DNA of 64,000 nucleotides from Amoebidium appalachense (lineage: Eukaryota > Ichthyosporea), in contig CAVNZM010000009.1 in NCBI GenBank assembly GCA_963693365.1, positions 3,286,001 to 3,350,000 on the forward strand. Reading direction: 5' to 3'. Position 1 is the first letter of the stretch. Every line of letters begins with the position of its first letter. Under the pieces are notes generated by a model. That model was not told the DNA's origin. It saw nothing but the letters and a program-made list of their open reading frames with translations, and did not search any database. The translations under genes were made by a program, and so were the position numbers. Of this stretch, positions 52,299 through 64,000 are shown piece by piece.

Positions 52299-53751
52299 GC
52301 GCGCGTGAGTGTGAACGTCAGCGTGAGTGAGTGAGTGAGTGAGTGAGTGAGTGTGTGCGTGTCTTGGGGGCAAGGGAGAGGGAGGGGAGCAGAAGGGGGG
52401 GAGGGGGAAGGAGTAGAGAGAGTTTTCAGTTACTTTAACAACTCACTCAGTTCCCCACCCATTATTTGCTTCCCACCCGCAGCAGTGATACAATTTCAGC
52501 CCCTAGTTAGGTTAGTTTAAGGTGGTAGCAATCATGAAAAACGTGACACGAGCATATGCGAGCAGATGAAACAAGGAGATTTCAAGGAAACAGAGAGAGT
52601 GTACGTTAAGCTCCCATGGGGCTCATCAACTCCCTAAGCTTTATGGATAAGAGCAGGGAGAGTGTTGAAGGGAAAGAGAAAGGCGGAGATGTGAAGGGAA
52701 GGGAAGGAGGGAGAGGAGGGAGGGGCGGGGGGGGGGGGGGGGGGGGGGGGGACGAGGGAGGAGAGAGGGGGGGGGGGGGGGAGGGAGGGAAAGCGGGGGA
52801 GAAGAGAGAAAGGGAGGGGGGGGGGAGGGGGGAGGGAGGAGAGAGAGAGGGAGGGGGGGGTTTTGAATGCGTCAAAAAGTACGAAGTACACAAGAACAAA
52901 CGGATAACACGATGCAGAATGCAAGCCATACATAAAGAGTATGCATATTAAGCAGAGCCCATCCTCAGGGGGGCCCACGTCATCCACAGTACCCGAGTTT
53001 CGACCTATTCCCCTGGGGAGAGAGCGAGAGAGATAGAGGGAGGGAGGTGGCTAGGGAGGCAGGCAGGGAGGGAGGGGGGAGGGAGGGAGGAGAGAGGGAG
53101 AAGGGGGAGGGGGAGGGGGGGAGCGAGGGAGGAGAGAGAGAGAGGGAGGAGGGGGGGGGGGGGGGGGGGGGGGTTTGAATGCGTCAAAAAGTACGAAGTA
53201 CACAAGAACAAACGGATAACACGATGCAGAATGCAAGCCATACATAAAGAGTATGCATAATAAGCAGAGCCCATCCTTAGGAGGGGCCCACGTCATCCAC
53301 AGTACCCGAGTTTCGACCTATTCCCCTCGTTAACGAAACCCAACTCAGATACTGTTTCACTTGAACATGAGTAGGTCACCCGTCTTGATCAGAGACGAGC
53401 AGGGTTGCTTATGCAGGCAAGGGCAGTAGGAAAGGCCGGGGGTTAAAGTTGCAGCAGTAAGCAGAAGCAAGAAAAATATAGATAGGAAATCAGGAGACGG
53501 GGCTTCTAGGAAGCTCCCCCGTCGATACTTCCCTGGCTAACATACTGCACCAGCTGAAAAGAATTAAGTCCCGAAGGCCGCAGAATTCGCAATCAGAGGG
53601 GAAAATATGAGATTTGACCCACGCCGGGGGGGGGGGGGGGGGGGGGGAAGCGAGGGTGGAGAGAGAGAGCGACGGAGGGAGGGAGGCGGGGAGAGAGGCA
53701 GGGAGGCAGGGAGAGGGAGGGAGGGAGGGAGGGAGGGAGGGAAGAGGGGAG

Positions 53752-53782
<31 letters not shown>

Positions 53783-53923
53783 GGAGGGAGAGGAAAAGCC
53801 AAAGAGTGCATGGGATAGAAAGAGATAAGGAGCAACACGCTTGTGCCTGTCGAAGGTTTCCATGCTTTCTTGGAAAAAAAGGGACATTGTAGCTCCTCAA
53901 TGTTTCGCACACATTCACGGGCC

Positions 53924-53968
<45 letters not shown>

Positions 53969-54214
53969 ACGTCTGGCTGTACACGTACCTCTCTCTCTCT
54001 CTCTCCTCCCCTCCCCCCCCCCCCCCCCCCCCCCCCCTCTGTGTGTGATGTGTGTGTGTATGTGTCTGTGTGAGTGCACGCGCATGCACATGTATACTTT
54101 TTAAACAACTGGAAAATACCCACCTTTAACTGCCTTCCTTTAAACACAGACTCATCCAACGCAAGGGAATTCTCCACAGAATTCTTGTCTGCAAATTCAA
54201 CATATGCAAACCTG

Positions 54215-54271
<57 letters not shown>

Positions 54272-54737
54272 TCACGCATTCGCATGTGCGAGTGAGCAGA
54301 GTGTGAGCGTGGGCGTGAGTGTGTCTGTGTTTTCCACACACAACAGGTTTTAGCCAGAACAAGCACATGTAGAAGACAGATCCCCCCCCCCCCCCCCCCC
54401 CCCCCCTAAGACGCACACAAGAAAAAGGAGATGGAACAAATACATCCTGCATCACCGCATGAAAATGGCTGACTGGCAGATATAAACCCAATTTTCCTTG
54501 TTGTCTCAATCCCACCATCATTATATGCCTCCCAGCTCTCACATACTGCCAAATGCACAAGAACGTGTCTTCTTTTCCTCCATTGGTGCCCCTCCCCCTC
54601 CCCCCCCCCCCCCCCCCGTTTTTCCCGGGAACCCAAGGAAACAAAGGAGCAAACAGTTCCTACCTGCCTTAACACAGACATCCTGACACACACACAACCA
54701 CACACACACAGCCCCCCACAAGCCCCCCTCACCCCCC

Positions 54738-54768
<31 letters not shown>

Positions 54769-55219
54769 AAAGAAAAGAAAAAAAAAGGGATACTAAAAAT
54801 GGACTCACACAGGAGATTGATAAATACATTGGCAGATTGGCAGTTAGCGCGGTGTGCATAACCACCCACCAAAAGGCTCACACGAACACAAAAACACATA
54901 CAGGAAGAACAGGACAAAAAGGTATAGCCTCCCCCCCCCCAACCCTTCTTCCCCCCCCGGAGCTCCCCCCTCAAACACACCCAAATATCCATCCACTATT
55001 CCATCTCCGCCCGTCCCCTCCTCACACAAACGAAATACACACGCACACCCCCAACCATCTACCCACACACCCAAACACATACATGTTCAAACACACACAC
55101 ACACACCCATCACACCCACCCACCCACCCACCCGCCCGCCCGCCCGCCCGCCCGCCCACCCACCCGCCCACCCACGCCCACCCACGCACACACCCACACA
55201 CACACGCACACGCACACGC

Positions 55220-55257
<38 letters not shown>

Positions 55258-55365
55258 ACCCCTTTGGGTGCCCTGTGTACGGGTCACACAGAATGGTCAC
55301 ACGGTTGATGGTACCGCATGACATGAAGTGGGCCTGAAGCTCCTCGGGGGTGGTCCCATAGTCCA

Positions 55366-55463
<98 letters not shown>

Positions 55464-55953
55464 GTGTATGTGTGTGTGTGTGTGTGCATGGCCGCGTGTG
55501 CATGCAGGTATGTGTGTGCGTGTGAAGGGGAGGACGGGGGATGTATGTTGAGCATGGTAAACATCAAGGAAATGACATTCTTACAACACCCCTAAACTGA
55601 AAGAACAAAACAGAAACCAAGATAACTGCGCAGACAGAAGGGGCGCCTGAACAGAGCCCATCATCCCTCCACGGGGGGGGGGGGGAGGGGGGGAAGGGGA
55701 CGGGTTAAAGATACGTTATACAGCCCAAAGTACACATTCATGACAAGCACCACAAGGCAACATGCAAAGCACACATAGATGGGGGGCGGAGAGAGGGGGG
55801 GGGGGGGTCTTACACCGGCTATATATTCCACCACCCCCACCCCACCCCTCCCCCCCGTACACACACACACACGCACACACACACACTGTTCATTTTAGCA
55901 ACAAGTGATTCCCTTCAAGGAAACAAGGATACTTGAAAATACCTTAGTAACAA

Positions 55954-55993
<40 letters not shown>

Positions 55994-57727
55994 CACACAC
56001 ACATGCGAGATTGCCCAGGCCTAATCCCCCCCCCCCCCCCGGGCCCAAACTCCCTTTTCCCCACCTGCTCCCCCCCCCCTCCCCCCGAAAACCCCTTCTT
56101 AGTCCCCCCTCCCCCCCGGGCCCAAACTCCCTTTTCCCCACCTGCCTCCCCCCCCCCCCCCCCCCCCCCCCGCTCAACCCCGCCCCCCATACCCCTTTTT
56201 ACTCCCCCCCCCCCCCCCCCCCCCAAACTCCCTTTTCCCCACCTGCTCCCAACCCCCCCCCCCCCCCCCCCGCCTCAACCCCGCCCCCCAGACCCCTTTT
56301 TACTCCCCCCCCCCCCCCCCCCTCCCCTCTCTTCCCAACCACCTCTTCCCTCCCTCCCATCCCCCCCCCACCTCCCCGCCCCCCCTTTCCCCACCTGCAC
56401 GCAACCCCGTGAGAAACCCGTTCCAACCACCACCACATGCATTCTTTCCACCACAACATGCATTCCAACCACCACAGCATGCATTACAAGCACTTACGTT
56501 TCCAACATAGACGGAGCGCGCATCAACCTCCTCTTTGCTCTCCGAGGGCATCACCCCCGCCATCTGCTTCTCCACCTGGTTTTGCATCTCCTGCAATTTG
56601 CGTGCCTCCTCTTCCATCTCCTTCACCCTCCTCTTCATCGCCTCCAGCTCCTGAGATTGTGCATTAGGAACATGAGAGGAGGACGTGGGGTCAAAACCAT
56701 GAGGATAAGGTTTGGGGAGGGTTTGTGGATGGATGAACAGGAAAAGGGTAGGGGGAAGGAGGGGTGTGTGGTTGAATGGGGTGGGGGTGGGGGGGGGGGG
56801 GGGGGGGGGGGAGGGGGGGGTAAGGGTGAGGTGAGGTGTGTGCGTCTGTGTGTGTAGGGGGTCGTGCGGACCAAGGAGACGGGCGGAGAGGGGGGTGGCG
56901 TATACAAGTGGAAGTGCGTCGTTGTTGTTGAGTGCGGGAAGAGGGGGACTGGGGAACGGAAGGGGGGCCCAGGGGGGGGGGAGGGGGGGGGGGGGGGGGA
57001 AGGGAAGGGTTGGCTATGCGTCTCTGCTGGATGGTGTGAGAGTGCACCGACATACACCGAAATGGTTTGAGTACACACTTGCAATGTGGTCCAAACAAAC
57101 AAAAATATGACCGTGTATGCAAGGATGTGCCATCCTGCGATCCCCGCAATAGAGGGGTTCCAGAAAGACACTATATACCAAAGACACAACCAAGGGCACA
57201 CAAGGAAAACTTGAAACAACATTGCAACAAGAGCCAAGGCAGGGTCGAAAAAACATCACAATCAGAGAGGTATTTGGTTGTGCCAACACCATTTAGGCTT
57301 GCGTTCATTTCCTACTGAGTGCGCTTGCCTTAAAGTCATAAAAACCCATCTCTTGTGCTTCAGCATCGAAACGGTAGGTTCATGAAGCCTTTCGAGCAAC
57401 CCTTCATACCAATAGTGACTTTCTCTTTCAAAAATTCATTTTCTTTCCAGAATTGCCTTCGACTATACCTATACAACACCCTCCCTCTCCCCACCCCTCC
57501 CTCCCTCTACCTTCCTCCTCTACCCCCCTAAACACACACACACATGCACACATACTGCATCCCCCCCCTTCCCCTTCCCCTTCCCCCCCACTTATCCTCC
57601 CCCTCCCATACGCTCTCTTACCTCATTCGCCCAGAAAGCATTTTTACCCCTTCACGTATCCTCGCTCCCTCCAACACTTCCAGTTTCTGATTCCCAAATT
57701 CAACCCTTCCCGTCCTCCCCCCTCTCC

Positions 57728-57763
<36 letters not shown>

Positions 57764-58054
57764 CTTCCCCCCTCTCCCACACACCGTCTGTAAACCAAAA
57801 TCCATCCATATTCCTTCATTTATTTCCACCCCATCCCACCCCACCCAGCCTGTACTCCAAAATCCTTCTACATTACTTCTCCTAACTAAAAAATAAGAGG
57901 GGAAACACGCATAAGCTCTACCCACCGGGTCGTCCGCGTCATCCTCAGCATGTGCATCGCCCCCCTCCGCATGTTCAACGGGTGCTGTTTCTGTTTGCTC
58001 GTCGCCATAGTCCTGGAGCTCATCACCGTAGTTATCGACCTCTTCTTCCGCCAT
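52108..58054 (-). CDS. PABPN1: Nuclear poly(A)-binding protein, PABPN1/Pab2 family
   Basis: Five exons: 58054-57926, 56650-56498, 55366-55260, 54211-54124, 52260-52108; 209 residues. Residues 1-43 are acidic ([17 protein letters not shown]). Residues 44-73 form the coiled coil ([20 protein letters not shown]) that stimulates poly(A) polymerase in the family. Residues 88-163 are an RRM with RNP2 SVYVGN (89-94) and RNP1 KGFAYVEF (129-136), plus the family strings [14 protein letters not shown] and [15 protein letters not shown]. The end is SPKRTNVPG and an RG/RPR-rich tail closing in FRPRPRFG, as in PABPN1. Length matches the compact Pab2 type. It binds nascent poly(A) in the nucleus and sets tail length. 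Oddity: exons 3 and 5 are preceded by (CA)n-ACG, not AG; exons 2 and 4 have normal acceptors. Confidence 0.93.
52861..53014 (-). repeat. Dispersed repeat R1 (variant), truncated copy
   Basis: Nearly identical to the corresponding part of 53174-53423 (AATGCGTCAAAAAGTACGAA through GTTTCGACCTATTCCCCT), then truncated. It lies in intron 4 of the PABPN1 gene and adjoins a G tract (C tract on the element strand). Confidence 0.85.
53174..53423 (-). repeat. Dispersed repeat R1 (variant), near-full copy
   Basis: On the minus strand it begins at GCATAAGCAACCCTGCTCG, contains GGTCGAAACTCGGGTACTG and ends GCATTCAAACCCC in a C tract. Middle and 3' parts differ from the 27.4-kb copy, so at least two subfamilies exist. 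Confidence 0.85.
54218..56497. repeat. Introns 2-3 of PABPN1: microsatellite-dominated
   Basis: Intron 3 holds (TG)n at 54218-54270, C tracts at 54381-54406, 54597-54617 and 54732-54758, and CA/CCCG repeats at 55082-55256 directly after the exon 3 donor. Intron 2 has (TG)n at 55368-55460 ending at the exon 3 acceptor, G tracts at 55674-55697 and a series of C tracts at 55959-56320. Confidence 0.85.
55646..55683 (-). repeat. Dispersed repeat R2, partial copy
   Basis: The minus strand reads CCCGTGGAGGGATGATGGGC and then TCTGTTCAGG, matching the 5' part of the copy at 5215-5260. Confidence 0.55.
56651..57925. other. Intron 1 of PABPN1
   Basis: Contains G-rich tracts at 56782-56830 and 56971-57000, about 400 nt of unique sequence (57001-57450) and C/T-rich sequence to 57780. 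No further exon is needed: exon 1 ends and exon 2 begins in phase 0. Confidence 0.6.
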
Positions 58055-58767
58055 TTTAGGCTATTTTAAATGTGAAAGGTGGGGCGGGGTGAGGGTTTGT
58101 TGGGCCAAGAGATGATTGAGAGAATGAGATATTTGAAGTGTTTGAAGTGAGAGGTTCGGTCAGTTTTCTTTTTATTTTTTTCCGGAGCGCATATGGGCAC
58201 TGCCGGGGCAGGCTGTGATCGACAGCGGACGCAAGCCCAAAATTTCAATTGAAAAATGATCTAACTAAATGGGATTGCTTTTAGTCAACTGAGACTAAAA
58301 GTAAGAATCTGCATTTGTTTGTTTAAAAATAATCGGTGGATAGGGTTTTAGGTTACCAAATTATTACCTATTTGCCCAGAGCATTGAGTCATGCAGCAAA
58401 GTGACAAAATGCTAATGTTAACATGTCGGGTACAGTGCACGGCCTTGTTGTTGGCAATGGCCGTGAGAAAAGCACACAACACACCTTCTGAAGCTTTTGA
58501 AACACAGGCAAGCCGCTGGGCCAGGGCATATATGTATGTACAATTCCCATATTAATGCATGGCCATGCATATGCTGGTAGGTCCCTAATTAGATCGATGA
58601 GAACCTTTCCAAAGCTTATCATAAATGCTTCGCCCCAAAAATCGACAGTCACGGACCGTTTAACCACGAGCATCCACAAGTCGTCTTATGTTTGCTGATT
58701 TAGCTGCAGGGCCGGTCAACATCAGCTCTTGCCTTTCCCATGGTATGCTCATCGATCATGCATGTGC

Positions 58768-58822
<55 letters not shown>

Positions 58823-59146
58823 ACCTCTCCCTCCTCCTTCTCCCCTCCCCCCTCCCCCTCCCCCCCAGGCCTACAGCCGACGGAGAGGCCTTGCTCAAGG
58901 CTTTTCCCCCACACGTCCGTACACTTAACTTGGGTTGCATGCACTCTAGCCCTGGATTACAGTATTATAACGCTCTTTCAAATTGAACTGCCAATCTATG
59001 CAACGTTCCTGAAATGCATCCCCTCCCTCCCCCCTCCCCCCTAGGGCCTCGGCGCCCCCCCCCCCCCCCCCCAAAAAAAAAACAAAACAAACAAAAAACA
59101 AAAACCAAAACCAAAAAAACACACTACCACTGCCTCAACAACCAAA

Positions 59147-59190
<44 letters not shown>

Positions 59191-59721
59191 GCACACCGTG
59201 TAGACAGCATTCGCACGCACAAAAAACACTCACTCAACACTAGCAAAACTACGCCATCACACACTAGGCCACGGCCCTTGGTCGTGTTTTTCTTTTCAAT
59301 TTGGGAATTTCAAGAAAATACACCCACTGTGACAGATAGTATTACTGAACAAGAAAACAAACGCACTTCGTGTCTTACTACTCCATTTGTCGAGTGACCA
59401 CCCCGGTGTTTATTGGTTACGCTTGCAAACACCAACAGATTAAGGGCCTAATTAAGAACATGTGAATATTCCTGGATATTGCCCCTCCCCCCCCCCCCCC
59501 CCCCCCAAAAAAAAAGGGGGGGAGGAGGGGGGCATCGGCGGTCGCCCGAACCACCACCACAACCAAAATAAAAAAGACAGCAAAAAAAAATTGATCTGAC
59601 CACAAGCAACCAAGCAACCAAGCAAACAAACAAACGAAAAAAATAAAATAAAAACTAAAAGTTAAAAATAAAATAAAACTAAAATTAAAAATAATTTTAA
59701 AGTCGAGGTGACAAAACACCA
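58055..59721. other. Intergenic region between PABPN1 and the CFP1-like gene
   Basis: Unique sequence flanking a C tract at 58768-58822, another C/A junction at 59057-59090, (CA)n at 59150-59188 and a C/A/G junction at 59485-59522. TTTATT at 59409-59414 (AATAAA on the minus strand) lies about 310 nt after the CFP1-like stop and is a possible poly(A) signal. The PABPN1 promoter must lie in the first few hundred bases. Confidence 0.55.
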
Positions 59722-59861
59722 TCACCGCTCCACGTCAGTGCTGGCATTACGCAATTGGATCTCATCTTCTGTCGATCCAAAAAACCGATTATAGGGGTTG
59801 TGGACACGGCCTAATTCCAAATAAATGTCCCTTTCTTGGAGCTGAAGGTCCGCCTCCTCCG

Positions 59862-59923
<62 letters not shown>

Positions 59924-61093
59924 CCTTGTACCGTATGTGTAAGCATGTATGGATATGTATGGATGCTCTGGGAAGAGGGCAAAGGGGTTAACTGTTTTAG
60001 CAAGATGTGGAAAAGGGAGTGTGTGTGTTTGTGTGCATGTGCGGGGAGGGGTGGGGGGAAAAAGAGGGAGGGCAGAGGGGGGAGTGGGTGGGTGGGTGGG
60101 TGGGTAGCGAGGAGGGGGGGAGATGAGGGAGTGGAAGAGGGGGAAGGGGGTAGCTGGGGGGGGGGGGGGGGGGGGGGGGGGGAGGGGGGGTTATGCAAAA
60201 CACACACAGATCAGAAATGCACACGAGTGTACAAGAGACAAGGCCGCAAAGATGTGCAAAACAAACACGAAAAGGAATGGCTACGCGTACGGACAGGAAG
60301 GTGGGAAAACTAATATACATATGCATGAGGGGGGGGAGGGGGGAAAGGTTAAGATAAGGAAGAGTGAAAGAGGGGCGGGGAACACCTTGGTACAACAGTA
60401 AAAGAAAGGGCAATGAGCCTCGGAGGGAGTCACTTCCTGGGAAAGGTGGAAGGGGGAGGAGCCGGGGGGAGAGGGGGGCGGCGGGGGGGGGGGGGGGGGG
60501 AGGGGGGGGGGGGGGAGGGGGGGGGGGGGGGGGGGGGGGATATCTACACACCAGCACAAAGGTCTCCTGTGCAATACGTGCCTTCCACGTGAGTGCCCAC
60601 CCCCTGTGCCAGCCACAGTCCCAGTTTGAGCACGTGGGCCAATCAGATTCGTCCTGCCAGTCACTAGGCACTGGCCATTCGGTACTGTTTGCAATCTGCG
60701 GGTAGCCACAGAGCTGCCCACCGCGGTTGAGCTGTGGAAATGTTTAAGGTTAGTTATCGTCCAATAATACTGTTAACAGTAATATAACAATAACTTGAAT
60801 TGAACAAAATACGGATGATATTATATATGTGTGTGTATTTGCGTGTGTACTAATTGATATTGCTTGCAATCTGGGAAAAGCCGCCGAGTTCCCCGCCACG
60901 GGCAAGCTGTGGGGGGTGTTTATGGTTAGTTATAGTTCAACGACACACTTTAAAGTTATAAATAATACTAACAATAATAAGAAGTTACTACATATGGGTG
61001 CATGTGTGTATTAATCAATGTTACTGGTTCAATACTGTTATCATACACCCAAATGCACGTTAACATGCAAAAACGCATGCAAACATGCATACA

Positions 61094-61130
<37 letters not shown>

Positions 61131-62096
61131 TACGCACACACACAAACCCCGCCTGTCCACCCACCCACCCCCCACCCACCCACCCACACCCACACCCACA
61201 CGGAATAAAAACACACAATATCATCACTATTCGCATTACCTTTTTCTTATCCACCGCGTGCAGGGGGCATGACTCCTTCAGTCTCCTACACACTATCTGC
61301 TCCTTCTGTCCCGTTCTACGACATAACTGGCCGCACTGTAGATTTAGAAGGGAGGGGTGGCTGTATGGGCGGATATGGTGTACTGCCGTGGGTACGTGTA
61401 GCTCTTCAACCTGTACGTACGTGTTTGTGTACGTGTGTGTGTACGTGTGTGTGTGTACGTGTGTGTATGCACGTGTGTGCGTGTGTGCGTGTGTGGGCAC
61501 GTGCATAAACGTGTGTGTGTTCGTGTTTGTGTACGTATGTGTACGTGTGCGGGCACGTGTGTGTGTGTGTGTGTGTGAGCATGTGTGTGTGTTCGTGTGT
61601 GTGTAGGTGTGTACTGCACATGTACGTGTGTGTGTGTGTGTGTGTGTGTAGGTGTGTAAGTGTGCGTTCTTGTGTGTCTGTAAGGGACGAGAGGTGAACC
61701 ATATGTGTCAGTATACGGGAGTGCTTGGGTGTGCTCTGGCGTAGGTGTGAAGTATGTGTCAATCTAAGCGCATGTAAAGCACGTGTGTCTGTAAGTGTGT
61801 AAGGGATGGTGTTGGGCTTGGGCGTTATTGGCATGGAGAAGTAGAAACGATGACAATATATTAGAAGCTATGCACTTTCTAAGGCGATCTTGATAGGAGG
61901 AGGGGGGGGGGGGAGGGGGGGGGAGGTAGAGTTCATGCTTCCCATTCTAGAAATAAGAGAAGTCGAGAGGGGGGAGCGGGGGGGGGGGGGGGGGGGGCTG
62001 CGTAGGTTTTTTTTTTTTTTTTTTTTTGGGGGGGGGGGGGGAAGGGGGGGGGGGGGGGTTTAGAGGGTGTAGGAAAAGGAGGACGGTGGTGTGTGT

Positions 62097-62127
<31 letters not shown>

Positions 62128-62834
62128 GGGGGGGGGGGGAGGGGGTTTGAATGCGGAACACAGTACGAAGTACGCATACACGATGAGAAGCATGGTGCAG
62201 GACACATGCAAAGGCAAACATTCAACTATGCAGCATCAGCCATGCGCACAGTATGCGTCATAAGCAGAGCCCATCCTCAGGGAGGGCCCAAGTCATCAAT
62301 TGCGTCTGAGTTTCGACCCCTTAGCCCGCGTATATACGACGCTCCAACTCAGACAGCAGCATCAACTGAACTTGGGTGGGTCAACCCGTCTTGATCAAAG
62401 ACGAGCAGGGTTGCTTAGAGGGGGGGGGTTTCTTTTTTCTTTTTCTTTCTTTCTTTCTTTCTTTTTTTTTTTCGGTGGTGGTGGTGGTGATGGTGGAGGT
62501 GGGGGGGGATGTGTGCGTGTGTGGGGGCGGGGGGGCTAAAATGGTATCTTGAGTAAGGAATACACATTTATAAAGGGCACATAATGCAGAGTGCAAAAAA
62601 CACGAGTATGAATAATAAGCAGTGCCCATCCTTAGGGGGGGCCAAGTCATCCACGAAGTACCCGAGTTTCGGCGAATTAACCTCGTGAACGAAACCCGAC
62701 TCAGATACTGTTTCACTTGAACATGGGTGGATCGCCCGTCTTGATCAGAGACGAGCAGGGTTACTTATGCGAGCAGGCAACAGGAAAGTGCAGTGGGAAA
62801 GGGAGGGGGTTAGAGTTGCATCCGTACGCAGAAG

Positions 62835-62879
<45 letters not shown>

Positions 62880-63337
62880 TGTATACTTATGGGGGTTGGA
62901 AATATGGAAGAGGCAACAAAGATCAACAACAAAACGTCACGAAAATGAGATATCCAAAATCAAACAATTTAAACGTGCAGGGGGGAGAGGGGGGGGGGGG
63001 GGGGGGAGCGGGGAAGGAGGAAAGGAGAGGGGGGGGGGGGGGGGGGGGAGGATCTATGCTTACTTTCCCCCCGCATTGTCTTATATGTCGTGCAAAGGCC
63101 CGGGGCAGCACGGGCTGGCCACACACCATGCAGTCCATCTCACCCCCACCCTGCACACAGTGCCTTACGTCAGACTTGCACAACACTTACGTAAGCATCC
63201 ATTGTCCTGATTCCTCTCACCCACATGTCTACTTGATTGGCAGGCATCCAAGGGGTGTTGCTTCGATACTTGTTTAGAGGGGGAGGCAACATTATCCAGC
63301 CCCGCCTCCTCCTCCCCCCCCCTCCCCCCCCCCCCCC

Positions 63338-63370
<33 letters not shown>

Positions 63371-63531
63371 TTTCCCCCTCCTTTTTTTTTTTCTTTCCAA
63401 AACATCAAATCCACACATAGAGATAAGTACCGTAATTCATCTAAGTTCAGACAGGTCACATCAGCGACGGAGATGGGGAGGTGGTGGGTTGGTGGTGGTG
63501 GCGGTGGCAGTGGCGGACTTTTTTTTTTTTT

Positions 63532-63569
<38 letters not shown>

Positions 63570-63845
63570 GGGGGGGGGGGGGGGGGGGATGGATAGAGGG
63601 GGGAGGGGGGGGGGAGGGGGAGGAACTCGGCAGGAGAGAAAGGGATGGGGGGGGAAGGGGTGGGTCGGGGGAGGGGGGAGAGGGTGTGTGTGTGTGTGTG
63701 TGCGCGCGCGCGCGAGACGGGGGGGGGGGGGGGGAGGCACCTTGCTCGTAGTCGAGGAGGGCTCTGTGGCTGACCGGCCCAAATCTTCCGCCTTCTGAAC
63801 AGCCAAGTCAAGGTAACGGTTTTGGGCGGTGAGGGCTTGTAGGTC

Positions 63846-63846
<1 letters not shown>
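59722..63846 (-). CDS. CFP1/CXXC1-like C-terminal Cys/His domain protein (5' part outside window)
   Basis: Five exons: 63846-63741, 63150-63064, 61410-61240, 60731-60552, 59865-59722 (stop TGA). Phases are 0 at every internal junction; the first exon enters in phase 2, so more exons lie beyond 64000. The chain starts with a helical stretch ([20 protein letters not shown]). It goes on with [19 protein letters not shown] ending RQCGGKVEEL, then CGQLCRRTG...[13 protein letters not shown], then [21 protein letters not shown], and a polar helical end ([13 protein letters not shown]). The C-x-x-C...H...C, C-[KR]-R-L-K-x-x-C-P-x-H and C...C-x-x-H-R-G-W order resembles the CpG-binding-protein C-terminal domain of CFP1, a Set1/COMPASS subunit in the nucleus. 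CXXC and PHD fingers, if present, would be upstream. Other Cys/His chromatin proteins remain possible. Confidence 0.68.
59866..59922 (+). repeat. (TG)n, i.e. (CA)n on the gene strand, ending at the last CFP1-like acceptor
   Basis: About 55 nt of dinucleotide repeat whose final CACAG forms the 3' splice site of the last exon. Confidence 0.95.
60850..60906 (-). pseudogene. Decayed duplicate of the start of CFP1-like exon 4 (60731-60552)
   Basis: On the minus strand CCACAG is followed by codons for [18 protein letters not shown] and then TAG. The real exon 175 nt downstream begins CCACAG then [17 protein letters not shown]. The flanking intron (GTTTA.GGTTAGTTAT) is duplicated as well. The zinc-ligand cysteine is replaced by glycine and the frame stops, so this is a dead tandem exon copy. 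Confidence 0.7.
62146..62418 (-). repeat. Dispersed repeat R1, near-full copy
   Basis: The reverse complement is almost identical to 27449-27717. Its TTCAAACCCCC end merges with a G tract (C tract on the element strand) at 62111-62145. It lies in intron 2 of the CFP1-like gene as seen in this window. Confidence 0.9.
62537..62775 (-). repeat. Dispersed repeat R1 (variant), diverged copy
   Basis: The 5' half matches the 53.2-kb variant (CTGCTCGTCTCTGATCAAGA, GAAACAGTATCTGAGT, CCGAAACTCGGGTAC). The 3' half is diverged and ends TTTTAGCCCCCCC. It follows the 62146-62418 copy in the same orientation, about 120 nt away. Confidence 0.8.
62870..62990 (-). repeat. Dispersed repeat R2, copy 2
   Basis: The reverse complement matches 5276-5392. 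It adjoins a G tract of about 43 nt at 62836-62878 (C tract on the element strand). Confidence 0.75.
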
Positions 63847-63906
<60 letters not shown>

Positions 63907-64000
63907 GGATGTGTGTGTGGGTGTGGGTGTGGAGGGGGGGGGTCGTGTGTGTGTGTGTATCTGTTTGTGTGTGTGTGGGTGGGTGTGTGTGTGTGTGTGG
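63847..64000 (+). repeat. (TG)n-rich intron of the CFP1-like gene at the window edge
   Basis: TG repeats with GGTG interruptions, (CA)n on the gene strand, ending in the CACAG acceptor of the first visible exon at 63847. Confidence 0.9.

Noticed and set aside
53841-53920. Exon after (CA)n-CATGTAG as the PABPN1 C-terminal exon
   Set aside because: Its translation has no PKRTN or RG-rich features. The segment at 52260-52108 has both and is in phase.

Overview
The window is a eukaryotic nuclear sequence: GT-AG introns, very small exons, TATA boxes, and introns swollen by simple repeats (C/G homopolymers, CA/TG runs, minisatellites). A T-box transcription factor points to an opisthokont. Together with the intron-rich, microsatellite-loaded layout I infer a unicellular holozoan (for example an ichthyosporean such as Sphaeroforma) or an early-branching animal; the species cannot be fixed from sequence alone. 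Almost all long open frames in the window are translations of repeats, so the genes had to be assembled exon by exon from splice signals, reading phase and family motifs.

Region by region. (1) 59-32982, plus strand: one gene of about 40 tiny exons (about 3.17 kb coding in 33 kb) for a secretory-pathway protein with a signal peptide, two Calx-beta domains, an uncharacterised linker, an LCAT/PDAT-type acyltransferase domain with a recognisable Ser-Asp-His triad, and a C-terminal KDEL. (2) 32983-34882: convergent intergenic space. (3) 34883-38341, minus: a five-exon T-box transcription factor. (4) 38342-45833: no recognised gene. (5) 45834-46282, minus: a candidate two-exon small protein with a possible TATA box and 5' exon near 47.1-47.3 kb. 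(6) 48549-48947, minus: a single-exon secreted cysteine-rich protein with a TATA box and poly(A) signal. (7) 52108-58054, minus: a complete five-exon nuclear poly(A)-binding protein (PABPN1/Pab2 family), two of whose introns lack an AG acceptor in this assembly. (8) 59722-63846, minus: the 3' part of a gene resembling the C-terminal Cys/His domain of CFP1/CXXC1 (COMPASS subunit), whose 5' exons lie beyond the window.

The genes do not form a pathway: one is an ER lipid acyltransferase, three are nuclear regulators (T-box factor, poly(A)-binding protein, chromatin protein), one is a secreted peptide. The most striking feature is architectural. C-homopolymer tracts start within about 26 nt of roughly half of the 5' splice sites of gene 1, CA runs end at many 3' splice sites on both strands, and at least three minisatellites are built from units resembling the 3' splice site they adjoin. 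A dispersed repeat of about 270 bp and a second repeat of about 120-180 bp also end in C tracts. All exon boundaries are my inference from phase and motifs; transcript data would be needed to confirm them.
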